Positions 42,064 to 49,996 of a DNA stretch of 64,000 nt are shown here, piece after piece. The position numbers were made by a program, and so were the translations under genes. Each line of letters begins with the position of its first letter. Position 1 is the first letter of the stretch. The notes under the pieces are model-generated. The model was not told the origin of the DNA. It did not search any database and saw nothing but the letters and a program-made list of their open reading frames with translations. Origin of the DNA: UBA6898 sp964463135. GTDB lineage: Bacteria > Nitrospirota > Thermodesulfovibrionia > Thermodesulfovibrionales > UBA6898. The stretch is taken from contig CAYXBA010000005.1 of NCBI GenBank assembly GCA_964463135.1, positions 105,750 through 169,749 on the forward strand. The letters are read 5' to 3'.

Positions 42064-43200
42064 TCAGTGTCCGTACTGCAAGGGCAGGGTAAAGCTGAAC
42101 GTGGTCCCGTCTGCTTCGGATGTCACAAAATCCACTTTGCCCTTCAGGAACTCTTCGCCAAACAGTTTCATCGAATAGGTCCCTATGCCGCGCCCATGAT
42201 TGCCCTTGGTGCTGAAATGGCGCTGGAAGACCCTCCTTGCCACATCATCGGGTATAGCAGTACTGTTCCAGACATGAAATGTCAGATCCCGGGCTTGGTC
42301 AGTCCAGAGCTTTATTGTGCCGCCGTCTGCTGTTGCCTCGCAGGCATTGATGATCATGTTCGTAAGTATTCTCATTACCAGATGTCGGTCCGAATGAATT
42401 TTGATGTCCGGGATATGCTCCGGAAGCGAGAGGACCTTGTTTCTGGCTGCGCGATGGCCGTCAAAGATGATCTGCAGCTCATGGATGATGTCGTCAACCG
42501 TAAAGCTCTGCGGCTCGGGTGTATAGGTATGCTGTCCTGACTTTGACAGGACCCTCTGGATATCCACCTCTTTTGCAAGATGCTGGGAGAGCTGCTGCAT
42601 CTGCTTTGCCAGTCCGGGTTTGTCCTCCTCATTACAGAACTCCATCAGTTCGCTTGCACCCTGGAGCCCCATGATGAGGTTGTTTATGTCATGAAAGAAG
42701 GCCCGCTCCAGGGAAGCCCAGCGCTCCTGCAGCGTAATGTCCTGAATAAAGAGAAGGATGAACCGCTTCCCGTCGATCGGGATTGAACATGCCCTGACCC
42801 GGAGGCAAAGATCAAGGTCAGCCCCGTTCTTGCGAATGGTTACGATGCATCGCTGTTCCTCGGGAGTATTTGATGATAATGCGGTCACGATCGCTATTGC
42901 GGCTCCGCAGGTAGGGCAGAACTGCGATGTGCCGCAGCCGCCCGGCATCTCATGGGCATGAACGCAGCCTATGGCCTCACCCGGCCTCAGTCCGAGTACG
43001 TCATGCGCGTCCTCAATGCCGATCATTTTGAGGAGTGCGTCATTTACCGTGAGGATCTGGCGATGTTCGTTCAGGACTGCTACAAGGCCGCCGACCGTTG
43101 TCAGGAGGCCGGCGAAGATAGGGTTGCTGCTCGCTTCGCGGATGTCGCGGTAGAGCTCTCCCGGTGTTGAACGTTCAGGTGATGCAAAATACGTTTCCAT
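42064..43200 (-). CDS. PAS-domain sensor histidine kinase with Cys-rich PAS loop
   Basis: A 378-residue soluble kinase. The PAS domain at about residues 30-165 contains a loop with five cysteines (CVHAHEMPGGCGTSQFCPTCGA), which may bind a cofactor or sense redox state. The dimerisation/phosphoacceptor helix has FFHDINNLIMG (His about 191), and the ATPase domain has NMIINACEAT, GRGIGTYSMKLFGEEF and GTTFSFTLPLQ. No receiver or transporter domain is fused and no regulator is adjacent. A TATAAT box at 43241-43246 may be its promoter. Confidence 0.9.
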   Translation of the reverse strand: METYFASPERSTPGELYRDIREASSNPIFAGLLTTVGGLVAVLNEHRQILTVNDALLKMIGIEDAHDVLGLRPGEAIGCVHAHEMPGGCGTSQFCPTCGAAIAIVTALSSNTPEEQRCIVTIRKNGADLDLCLRVRACSIPIDGKRFILLFIQDITLQERWASLERAFFHDINNLIMGLQGASELMEFCNEEDKPGLAKQMQQLSQHLAKEVDIQRVLSKSGQHTYTPEPQSFTVDDIIHELQIIFDGHRAARNKVLSLPEHIPDIKIHSDRHLVMRILTNMIINACEATADGGTIKLWTDQARDLTFHVWNSTAIPDDVARRVFQRHFSTKGNHGRGIGTYSMKLFGEEFLKGKVDFVTSEADGTTFSFTLPLQYGH

Positions 43201-43374
43201 ATAACCCCTCCTGATCGCAGGTCCCTGTGCTTGTCTGCATTATAGGATAGAATGTTCGAGGTTGCGAGAGAAAAAATGAAATGGATCGTACGGCAGAGTT
43301 CCCTGAGGGTGAAGATGCTCATTCTGCAGGAAGAAAACGGCAGGTGAAATAACATATGATCCGAAAAAGTAATA

Positions 43375-43451
43375 TGGCGGGGCGGACGGGACTCGAACCC
43401 GCGACCTCCTGCGTGACAGGCAGGCGTTCTAACCAACTGAACTACCGCCCC
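43375..43451 (-). tRNA. tRNA-Asp (GTC)
   Basis: The minus strand gives a full cloverleaf with acceptor GGGGCGG/CCGCCCC, D-arm GTTCAGTTGGTTAGAAC, anticodon stem CCTGC/GCAGG around loop CTGTCAC (anticodon GTC), T-arm GCGGGTTCGAGTCCCGT and an encoded CCA (43377-43375). It is the second tRNA downstream of tRNA-Val. Confidence 0.97.
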
Positions 43452-43548
43452 CGCGAAAAAGACAATAAACAGTGAAGACTGATGCGCCTTGACTCTTGCG
43501 TTACATCCTCTGCAGCGAACACATCACCATCACCAACTGACAGACAAA

Positions 43549-43624
43549 TGGTAGGCGGAACAGGGATCGAACCTGCGACATCTGCCTTGTAAGGGCAGCG
43601 CTCTCCCAGCTGAGCTATCCGCCC
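43549..43624 (-). tRNA. tRNA-Val (TAC)
   Basis: The minus strand folds with acceptor GGGCGGA/TCCGCCT, D-arm GCTCAGCTGGGAGAGC, anticodon stem CTGCC/GGCAG around CTTACAA (anticodon TAC), T-arm GCAGGTTCGATCCCTGT and an encoded CCA. It is 97 bases upstream of tRNA-Asp and shares the promoter at 43636-43665. Confidence 0.97.
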
Positions 43625-43635
43625 ACGAGACATAT

Positions 43636-43665
43636 TTTATACACCAAAAGAGCCTTGCTTGTCAA
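43636..43665 (-). promoter_or_regulatory. Promoter of the tRNA-Val-tRNA-Asp operon
   Basis: Minus strand TTGACA (43665-43660), an 18-base spacer and TATAAA (43641-43636). The predicted RNA start is a few bases upstream of the mature tRNA-Val 5' end. Confidence 0.8.
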
Positions 43666-43756
43666 TCCTCTGCAGGCCAAAATAACGAGAAGATACAGCA
43701 ATTTACGATGGATTAGGACTATGGCAGATGCAGATCGCGCCGAGAGAGAGGAGAAG

Positions 43757-44059
43757 TTATTTTTTTATGGCAGCTGAGCCGTCAGCGGGATTGTACGTAA
43801 ATTTAGAGAGATCAAGGTCAGGAGCGGAAAGCAGGGGTTTGATCTCTTCAAGGTCCTGGGGAAGTTTGTCGTTTGCTGCCCGATAGGCCTGGATCGCCTG
43901 TTTGATCGCATCGAGGTTTGCCACGTCTCTCGCATCCTGGGAGCGGTGGTACGAATCGATCAGCCTGTCTCCCTGCACAGCAACAGGGTTCTTCGGTTTC
44001 TCGTCGCATGCAGCGAGAATGAGCAAAGAAAGGAAAAGGAAGATATAGGCTGCTTTCAT
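43757..44059 (-). CDS. Small lipoprotein
   Basis: A 100-residue protein with a lipoprotein signal (FLFLSLLILAACDEK, Cys18). The mature part has one helix (RDVANLDAIKQAIQAYRAANDKLPQDLEEI) followed by FTYNPADGSA. This helix-then-YNP arrangement resembles the C-terminal part of type II pseudopilins (GspG-like), but without the pilin N-terminus. It is probably membrane-anchored in the periplasm. Function unknown. Confidence 0.75.
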   Translation of the reverse strand: MKAAYIFLFLSLLILAACDEKPKNPVAVQGDRLIDSYHRSQDARDVANLDAIKQAIQAYRAANDKLPQDLEEIKPLLSAPDLDLSKFTYNPADGSAAIKK

Positions 44060-44101
44060 GCTGTTACTATATCACAAATTCCGTTCATTTCTTCTAAAAT
44101 A

Positions 44102-44980
44102 GTGTCGGTGGAATGGGTTATCCTGTCGCTGACATCAGCTTTTTTTCTCGCAACGAGCGACGCGCTTGCCAAGAAGGCCCTGCAGGACCGGAATGAGTAT
44201 CTTGTTGCCGGGTTCCGCCTGCTTTTCAGCCTGCCGGTCCTTGCATTGGTACTGCTGCTTGTACCCTGGCCGCAGCTCGATGATGCCTTTTATCGGGCAT
44301 TTTTTACGGCCCTGCCGATCGAGCTCATAACGATCGTTCTGTATATCAAGGCCCTCAAGTATTCGCCTCTCAGTCTGAGCATGCCTTTTCTCGCCCTGAC
44401 CCCGGTATTTTTGATAGCTGTCTCGTTTGTGGTTCTTGGCGAGAAGGTCTCTTTCATGGGCGGCATCGGTGTTTTTCTTGTCGCCGCAGGAAGTTATATG
44501 CTCAATATCCATGAGATGAGAAGGGGACTGCTGGAGCCGTTCAGAGCAATCTGGAAAGAACGGGGATCGCTCTTCATGATCTGCGTGGCTCTGCTGTACA
44601 GCATCACCTCCAGTCTCGGCAAGATGGCCATTGAGCATTCATCCCCGCTCTTCTTTGCCGCAACCTATTTCATCGCCCTGAACATTGTGTTTATGCCGAT
44701 AGCCCTCTTTATGGGTAAGCATGACCTTAAAACTTTTATACAGAAGAAGAGCTATTGGGAACTGGCTGTTCCGGGCATCTGCTATTCCTTTATGATCATT
44801 GCACATATGTCGGCCATGAAACTGACCAAGGTGGCATATATGGTATCGATAAAACGGACGAGCCTGCTGATGGTTGTGCTTTACGGCTATTTCCTGTTCA
44901 ACGAGAAAAATATCAGGAGCCGTTTCTTTGGGGCCAGTCTCATGTTCGCGGGGTTTGTGCTTTTGGTGACAGCGAAGTAG
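44102..44980 (+). CDS. DMT-superfamily (EamA-like) transporter
   Basis: A 292-residue protein with about ten membrane segments in two EamA halves, beginning VSVEWVILSLTSAFFLATSDALAKKAL and having the second repeat at about 150-290 (LFMICVALLYSITSSLGKMAIEH). Such proteins export metabolites, amino acids or sugars. The frame is open from 43946, but the earlier part overlaps the divergent lipoprotein gene; a GTG at 44102 (or 44108) is the likely start, without a clear ribosome site. Substrate unknown. Confidence 0.78.
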   Translation: MSVEWVILSLTSAFFLATSDALAKKALQDRNEYLVAGFRLLFSLPVLALVLLLVPWPQLDDAFYRAFFTALPIELITIVLYIKALKYSPLSLSMPFLALTPVFLIAVSFVVLGEKVSFMGGIGVFLVAAGSYMLNIHEMRRGLLEPFRAIWKERGSLFMICVALLYSITSSLGKMAIEHSSPLFFAATYFIALNIVFMPIALFMGKHDLKTFIQKKSYWELAVPGICYSFMIIAHMSAMKLTKVAYMVSIKRTSLLMVVLYGYFLFNEKNIRSRFFGASLMFAGFVLLVTAK

Positions 44981-44985
44981 TAAAG

Positions 44986-45118
44986 ACAGGTAAAGGTAAA
45001 AAAGAGGCAGGTAGAGGTAGAGAAAAAAGTAAAGGTAAAGATCGCGGTTAAGAATAAGGGAAGATTCTGGGGTTGACGCTTTACCTTTACCTCTACCTTA
45101 ACCTTGACCTTAGCCTGC
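44986..45118. repeat. Intergenic inverted low-complexity repeat (GGTAAA family)
   Basis: A purine-rich left arm of irregular GGTAAA/GGTAGA hexamers (44991-45040) is mirrored by a pyrimidine-rich right arm of TTTACC/TCTACC/TTAACC units (45079-45115). GTAAAGGTAAAG (45029-45040) and CTTTACCTTTAC (45079-45090) pair perfectly. It fills the gap between the convergent transporter and USP genes. Confidence 0.65.
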
Positions 45119-45134
45119 TTTCTGATCTATGCTG

Positions 45135-45989
45135 CTATCCCTTTACCACCAGCACCGGGCAGGCGGCATTACCGATCACTTTTTCGGTGACGCTTCCCAT
45201 GAGCAGTCTCTTCAGTCCGGTCCGGCCGTGTGAACCCATGATGATCGTGTCCGCTTTCTTTTCATCTGCCATAGTTATGATCGTCTGCCAGGTCTCTGCT
45301 TCTCTGACAAAGGCCTGAACCTTTATCCCTGCAGCTTCAGCCATCTCTTTGGCTCTGTCCACATAGGTCCGGGCCTTGACCACGAGGTTGTCCCAGGCTT
45401 CAGGCGATTCCCCGTAGAACTCGGCAGGCACATCCACCACAGAAAGTATGATCAGCTCTCCGCCATAGGATGCGGCAAAGTCGATGGCCCTTTGCGCTGC
45501 AGCTTCACTGTATTTTGATCCGTCAGTTGCGAGCAGGATCTTTTGCCAGCCGAAGACTGCGTCATGGGGAACAACAAGAACGTCCTTGCTGCTGTACCCG
45601 ATGACCCTTGCCGTTACGCTTCCGACAAGGGCCCTCTCGAGCTTGTGATGACCTCTCCTTCCCATGACGATGAGGTCGAAATTTTCAGCATCTGACAGGT
45701 CGACGATCCGCTCATGAGGCTCGCCTTCCTCACAGACCGTGCGGACCATGATCCTCGCTTCTCCTGCAAGGTATGCAGCTTCTGCAAGGGCGTCTTCGCA
45801 CGGTTTGCGGAGCGAAGCCATAACATTGCCAATGCTGGTCGAATCGAGATCCCCGAGGTAGGGCGGGATGACCGATACCACGGTCATCCAGCATTTTTCT
45901 GCCTCTGCAAATTTGAACGACTGACGAAGAGCATGTACGCTCGACAGTGAGCCGTCTATGGCCACGAGGATCTTCCGGTATCTGCCCAT
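45135..45989 (-). CDS. Tandem-domain universal stress protein
   Basis: A 284-residue protein of two UspA domains. Each ends with an ATP-binding loop of the form G-x2-G-x9-G-S: GRRGHHKLERALVGS and GSHGRTGLKRLLMGS. It is the last gene of operon 1 (161-residue USP-like protein, 57-residue protein, small membrane protein, TauE, USP), three bases after tauE. It resembles the 60280-61137 protein of operon 2 and probably binds ATP in the cytoplasm under stress. Confidence 0.92.
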   Translation of the reverse strand: MGRYRKILVAIDGSLSSVHALRQSFKFAEAEKCWMTVVSVIPPYLGDLDSTSIGNVMASLRKPCEDALAEAAYLAGEARIMVRTVCEEGEPHERIVDLSDAENFDLIVMGRRGHHKLERALVGSVTARVIGYSSKDVLVVPHDAVFGWQKILLATDGSKYSEAAAQRAIDFAASYGGELIILSVVDVPAEFYGESPEAWDNLVVKARTYVDRAKEMAEAAGIKVQAFVREAETWQTIITMADEKKADTIIMGSHGRTGLKRLLMGSVTEKVIGNAACPVLVVKG

Positions 45990-45992
45990 GAG

Positions 45993-47081
45993 TTAGGCTT
46001 CTGACCGTGCGAGTGCTTCCTGATGTTCACGCTGTTCAGCCCTGCGTCCCTGCCACATGGCCCGCAGAACGATGAACGCACCGAGGGCAAGGGCAAAGAT
46101 CATGATGCCAAAGCTTGTGCTCTTGAGGATCTTTGTCGTCTGCTCCGTTAATGTCGAGATCAACCCAAGCTGTGAAAGATATACCGGGACCATGAGCGCG
46201 CGGCTGAAGAGCACGATGACCATGATCAGACCCATGACGACCTTGATCATGAAGGGCTTGACATAGGTTGTGCCCATTGCACCGAGCTGAATGCCGAAGA
46301 GCGAGCCGCCAAGGATGATCATGGCGAGCCTGATATCGACCATGCCGTGGAGTGCATACTTGAAAGAACCGCCAAGACCCATGACAAAGGCGATGACCAG
46401 TTCGGTCGCTGATGCCATGAGGCTCGGAGCGCCGAGAACATAGATCATGGAAGGCACGCCGACAAAGCCGCCGACCGCGATCGTTGCTGCGAGGATGCCG
46501 GTCGCAAAACCGAGCGGTATGGTGAAGAGGATCGAGATCTTTGCATCAAGGCTCTTGAAATATACCATGGTGCCGGGGATGTTGACCGACTGGACCCATT
46601 TCGCAAGCTTGGTCATCTTCTCTTCTGCATGCATGTTGCCTGCCTTGTAGGTCTTCCATGCATCCCTGAGCACAAATATGCCGACCACGCCGAGCACCAC
46701 GACAAAGGAGACGCTGACATAGAGGTTCGATCCTGCATCGCCGAACGCCTTCTTGATGCTTTCCTGGATATGTGCGCCGTACAGCACGCCGGCTTCAGCC
46801 GAGATGCCGAGGACAATGCCGAGCTTTACGTCGACCTGACCGTATTTTGCGCGCTTGATAGCGCCGACGAGTGCCTTCGGGAATTTGTGGCACATATTGC
46901 TTGCTACTGCCACGAGTCCCGGGACGCCCAGGCTCATCATGCCGGGCGTGAGGACGAAGGCCCCTCCTGAGCCGATAAAGCCGCTGACAAGACCTCCGAC
47001 AAAACCGACAAGGAACAGATAGATGATGGTTATCGGATCAAGGTTAATGAAATTCGCTGCTGCCTGGGCCAGATCGTGCAT
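45993..47081 (-). CDS. TauE/SafE-family anion exporter (operon 1)
   Basis: A 362-residue membrane protein with about nine hydrophobic segments and the TauE/SafE repeats GGLVSGFIGSGGAFVLTPGMM (about residues 29-49) and GFATGILAATIAVGGFVGVPSMIYV (about 195-219). Family members export sulfite, sulfoacetate or other organic anions. It is longer than the operon 2 paralog (309 residues) through an expanded central loop and a C-terminal charged tail. A small membrane protein gene ends two bases upstream. Confidence 0.9.
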   Translation of the reverse strand: MHDLAQAAANFINLDPITIIYLFLVGFVGGLVSGFIGSGGAFVLTPGMMSLGVPGLVAVASNMCHKFPKALVGAIKRAKYGQVDVKLGIVLGISAEAGVLYGAHIQESIKKAFGDAGSNLYVSVSFVVVLGVVGIFVLRDAWKTYKAGNMHAEEKMTKLAKWVQSVNIPGTMVYFKSLDAKISILFTIPLGFATGILAATIAVGGFVGVPSMIYVLGAPSLMASATELVIAFVMGLGGSFKYALHGMVDIRLAMIILGGSLFGIQLGAMGTTYVKPFMIKVVMGLIMVIVLFSRALMVPVYLSQLGLISTLTEQTTKILKSTSFGIMIFALALGAFIVLRAMWQGRRAEQREHQEALARSEA

Positions 47082-47083
47082 TA

Positions 47084-47338
47084 TTATTTGACCTCCATTT
47101 TCTTTTTTGAAGCCTCAACACCCAGCATGGTCCAGAAATGACCGGTGAACGTGCCGTGGAAATATGAGAAGACGAATGCGGTGATGATCGGCAGGACGGC
47201 GTAAAGACCGCCCTTGGCGAAGTTGTTGTTCAGAAAATCCTGATTCGTGAGCAAGGCAATGTACAACCCGGCAGAGACGATGCCGGTGAGGATCAGGGGT
47301 GTTACAGGTTTCTTTCTCTTTTTCTGTTCTGCTGTCAT
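47084..47338 (-). CDS. Small two-segment membrane protein of operon 1
   Basis: An 84-residue protein with a basic start (MTAEQKKRKKPV) and two hydrophobic segments (LILTGIVSAGLYIALLT and LYAVLPIITAFVFSYFHGTF). It directly precedes the TauE exporter gene and probably is an accessory subunit. No known family was recognised. Confidence 0.8.
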   Translation of the reverse strand: MTAEQKKRKKPVTPLILTGIVSAGLYIALLTNQDFLNNNFAKGGLYAVLPIITAFVFSYFHGTFTGHFWTMLGVEASKKKMEVK

Positions 47339-47356
47339 GGTTCCTCCGTTATTTTT

Positions 47357-47530
47357 TTAGCGTGATTTCTGTACGGTCTGCTTCTTCCGCAGTTCAGGCC
47401 TGCTTGCCGGCCTTTTGTTCTGGCGCTCTTCCTCGCGCAGGAATTCCCGTGCGGTCTCGTGTTCATTTGCCTCTGCGAATGTTACTGCTGCCATAAGCCT
47501 GTCAAACTTTGTGAATACTGATGCTTTCAT
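47357..47530 (-). CDS. 57-residue protein sharing a motif with the USP-like proteins
   Basis: A short frame with AAAGGAGATCACC before its ATG at 47530. It starts MKASVFTKFDRLMAAVTFAE, continues with charged helix ANEHETAREFLREEERQ, and ends in a basic Lys/Arg tail. The segment DRLMAAVTFAEANEHETA aligns with EDIMAAAAFAEAGDLKTM in the 161-residue neighbour (about residues 49-66) and with EDIMSAVAFAEENEPAMA in the 157-residue operon 2 protein. It sits between these genes in operon 1 and is probably real. Function unknown. Confidence 0.7.
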   Translation of the reverse strand: MKASVFTKFDRLMAAVTFAEANEHETAREFLREEERQNKRPASRPELRKKQTVQKSR

Positions 47531-47544
47531 GGTGATCTCCTTTC

Positions 47545-48030
47545 TTATATCTCTGCCGTTGCCGGCTTTGAGATATGTACTATGGGTTTAGATATATTCT
47601 TAAGAAGCTTCTTAAGGTCGAGTGAGTTCTTCTTTTCTGAGAGCGAAGGGCTTAACAGCACCATGTCGATATACGGCTTGTCCTTCAGGACCTCCTTTAT
47701 TGCTGCTGCCACATCTCCGTCAGCCGCATGGCAGAGCATATCAACAGAGACCTCATGGGCCTTTGTTGACAGCTCCCTGATCTTTCCCTCGAGTTTTTCC
47801 CTGCAGGTCCTCTGCTCGCACTCCATGATCTCCTTCATGGTCTTCAGGTCGCCGGCCTCTGCGAATGCGGCTGCAGCCATGATGTCCTCAAAGTCCTCTG
47901 CGAGATGTGCAGGCCTCATGATCAGGGCTTCGACACTTGCATTAAGCGTCTTTGCAAGCTCCAGGACATACGAGAAGCCCTCATCACAGTGCTCGCCTCC
48001 CTTGGTCACGAATAAGATCTTGTCTTTCAT
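47545..48030 (-). CDS. USP-like small protein, first gene of operon 1
   Basis: A 161-residue Rossmann-like protein starting MKDKILFVTKGGEHCDEGFS and ending VLLSPSLSEKKNSLDLKKLL and KPIVHISKP, which fits a divergent universal stress or UspA-like fold, but without the ATP loop. The central EDIMAAAAFAEAGDLKTMKE helix is shared with two other proteins here. The start at 48030 has GGAGAGAGG upstream. It is preceded by a sigma-54-type promoter (48067-48084). The paralog at 62907-63380 leads operon 2. Confidence 0.85.
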   Translation of the reverse strand: MKDKILFVTKGGEHCDEGFSYVLELAKTLNASVEALIMRPAHLAEDFEDIMAAAAFAEAGDLKTMKEIMECEQRTCREKLEGKIRELSTKAHEVSVDMLCHAADGDVAAAIKEVLKDKPYIDMVLLSPSLSEKKNSLDLKKLLKNISKPIVHISKPATAEI

Positions 48031-48066
48031 CTGCCTCTCTCCTTTTGTTGAATTGCGCAATAGATA

Positions 48067-48084
48067 TTCCAATCTTCGTGCCAG
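48067..48084 (-). promoter_or_regulatory. Sigma-54-type (-24/-12) promoter of operon 1
   Basis: Minus strand CTGGCACG (48084-48077), four bases, then TTGGAA (48072-48067), against the consensus YTGGCACGrNNNTTGCW. The only mismatch in the core is G for C in TTGC. Predicted RNA start near 48056, 26 bases before the ATG at 48030. Confidence 0.7.
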
Positions 48085-48136
48085 CACATAACGTATTGAA
48101 ATATAAGGATAGATATCAGGCACTGTATTGGAAATG

Positions 48137-48164
48137 TGTTTCAGGATGGAACAGACTTGAAACA
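48137..48164. promoter_or_regulatory. Candidate upstream activator site of operon 1
   Basis: TGTTTCAGGATGGAACA (48137-48153) is a 17-bp dyad, and the left TGTTTCA also pairs with TGAAACA at 48158-48164. Its centre lies about 62 bp upstream of the -24 element. Three similar dyads precede operon 2. Confidence 0.6.
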
Positions 48165-48225
48165 TGCAGAACGTTCGACCGGAAAGAACCACATCAGATG
48201 CTGATGGAGGTATAATAAAACCGTC

Positions 48226-48657
48226 ATGAATGAATCGTTGCCGGAAAGCAGATCAGGTAAGGGGCGTGGGGACAGGCGCGTGCATATGGCGAATGAGAGG
48301 ACCTTTCTCGCCTGGATCAGGACCAGTATTGCGATCATGGCCTTCGGTTTTGTTGTCGAGAAGTTCGGGCTTTTTGTTCGGCAGTTCTCTTATTTCCTCG
48401 GCCAGACAGGGCACATGCCGAAAGCGGATATTCAGCCCGCTGTCAGCCAGTCGCCGGGATATTCTGCGATACTCGGCGTTCTGCTGGTCGGGTTCGGCGC
48501 GGTCATGGGTGTGCTTGCGTTTATCCGGTACAAGAAGGTGGAGCAGCAGATCGATGAAGATACCTACAGGCCGTCGCGTATTCTGGATCTCCTGCTGGCC
48601 ATCTCGCTGCTGATCGTCGGCCTGTTTCTGGTGCTGTACCTTATGCACAGCATGTAG
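48226..48657 (+). CDS. DUF202 (YidH-like) membrane protein
   Basis: A 143-residue protein of the DUF202 family, the domain also found in the VTC polyphosphate polymerase transmembrane subunits. The family mark is MANERTFLAWIRTSIAIMAF (residues 21-40), which contains two heptads of the RTxxAxx type. Three membrane segments follow. A start at 48286 (M21) is possible because the preceding 20 residues are polar and nonconserved. It is divergent from operon 1 and shares the 48031-48225 regulatory region. Confidence 0.88.
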   Translation: MNESLPESRSGKGRGDRRVHMANERTFLAWIRTSIAIMAFGFVVEKFGLFVRQFSYFLGQTGHMPKADIQPAVSQSPGYSAILGVLLVGFGAVMGVLAFIRYKKVEQQIDEDTYRPSRILDLLLAISLLIVGLFLVLYLMHSM

Positions 48658-48667
48658 GAAGGGGCAG

Positions 48668-49996
48668 TTACTTCTTCAGTATTCTCCAGAGGCTGGTGCG
48701 TGAAATACCGAGGAGTTCCGCTGCCTTGGAACGGTTGTTGTCCACGTAATCAAGGATCCTCTCTGCATAATCCCTGTTCAGTTCATCGATCGTTTTGACC
48801 CTGTTGGGTGAGATGGTCTCTACCTCGAAGAGCTTGATGGTCTGCGGAAGATTCTCGGGCTGGATCGTTGAGGCCTTCTCGAGGATGACCGCTCGTTCGA
48901 TGATATTCTCCAGTTCCCGGACATTTCCGGGGAACCCGTAGGAAAGGAGGATCTCCATCGCCTCTTTGCTGAACCCGGTTATTTTCTTGTTCTCTTTCTT
49001 GGCATACTTCTGCAGAAAGTGTTTGATAAGAGGGGTAATGTCCTCTTTTCTCTCCCTGAGGGGCGGGATAAAGATATCCATGACATTGAGCCGGTAATAC
49101 AAATCCTCCCTGAACTTGCCCTCCTTGATGAAGGTCGAAAGGTTCTGGTTCGTCGCAGCGATCAGCCGTACATCGACCTTTAGCTGGCGCGTTCCGCCGA
49201 CACGCATGAACTCCTTGTCTTCGATCACCTTCAGCAGCTTTGCCTGGATCGAGGGCGTCATTTCAGCGATCTCATCAAGGAAGAGCGTTCCGGTGTCAGC
49301 CACCTCGATCAGTCCTTTCTTTGCAGCAACAGCGCCGCTGAAGGCGCCCTTTTCATGGCCGAACAGTTCGCTGGCGAGCAGTTCCTCGGTGAAGATGGCG
49401 CAGTTCAGACCGAGGAAAGGCTTATCTTTCCGGACGCCGGTATGATGGATGATGCGGGCGATAAGTCCCTTGCCGACACCGCTTTCCCCGGTAAGCAGCA
49501 CATTGCAGTCAGAGTTCGTGATGCTCCTGATCACCTCGACAACGCGCTGCATGGTATGACTCTTTGCTATGAAGGGATATTCCTGGTCAATGCCGAGGGA
49601 GGCCTTAAGCGCGATGTTCTCTTTCTCTATCCTTTTTTTTTCCAGGACCTTTTTGATCTTGAGGTTAAGCTCGTCGAGATTAAACGGTTTGGTGACGTAT
49701 TCCGATGCGCCTTTTTTCATGGCAGCGATGGCTGATTCAATGCTGCCGAAGCCGGTGATGATGATCACCTCTGCCTCGGTGTCCCTGGCCTTGATCTTTT
49801 CGAGCAGGGTGAGCCCGTCCATGCCCGGCATCTTGATGTCAGCTATGATCACGTCATACGCATTCTTTTCGAAGAGAGCGTAGGCGGAGACCCCGTCCTT
49901 TGTCCCTGTTACTTCATAGCCTTCTTTTTCGAGGGCGTAGGTGAGATGCTTGAGCGATATCGCTTCATCTTCTGCTATCAGAATTCTCTGGCTCAT
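48668..49996 (-). CDS. NtrC-family sigma-54-dependent response regulator
   Basis: A 442-residue regulator with a receiver domain (phosphoacceptor Asp in DVIIADIKMPGMDG, about residue 53), an AAA+ domain with Walker A GESGVGKG (about 167-174) and the sigma-54 contact GAFSGA, and a C-terminal Fis-type helix-turn-helix (NNRSKAAELLGISRTSLWRIL). It overlaps the upstream kinase gene by four bases, so the two form a two-component system. It is the most likely activator of the sigma-54-type promoters at 48067 and 63452. Confidence 0.95.
   Translation of the reverse strand: MSQRILIAEDEAISLKHLTYALEKEGYEVTGTKDGVSAYALFEKNAYDVIIADIKMPGMDGLTLLEKIKARDTEAEVIIITGFGSIESAIAAMKKGASEYVTKPFNLDELNLKIKKVLEKKRIEKENIALKASLGIDQEYPFIAKSHTMQRVVEVIRSITNSDCNVLLTGESGVGKGLIARIIHHTGVRKDKPFLGLNCAIFTEELLASELFGHEKGAFSGAVAAKKGLIEVADTGTLFLDEIAEMTPSIQAKLLKVIEDKEFMRVGGTRQLKVDVRLIAATNQNLSTFIKEGKFREDLYYRLNVMDIFIPPLRERKEDITPLIKHFLQKYAKKENKKITGFSKEAMEILLSYGFPGNVRELENIIERAVILEKASTIQPENLPQTIKLFEVETISPNRVKTIDELNRDYAERILDYVDNNRSKAAELLGISRTSLWRILKK

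Noticed and set aside
43101..43633. Two minus-strand frames over the tRNA genes
   Set aside because: They read through the tRNA-Asp and tRNA-Val cloverleafs, so they are not coding.
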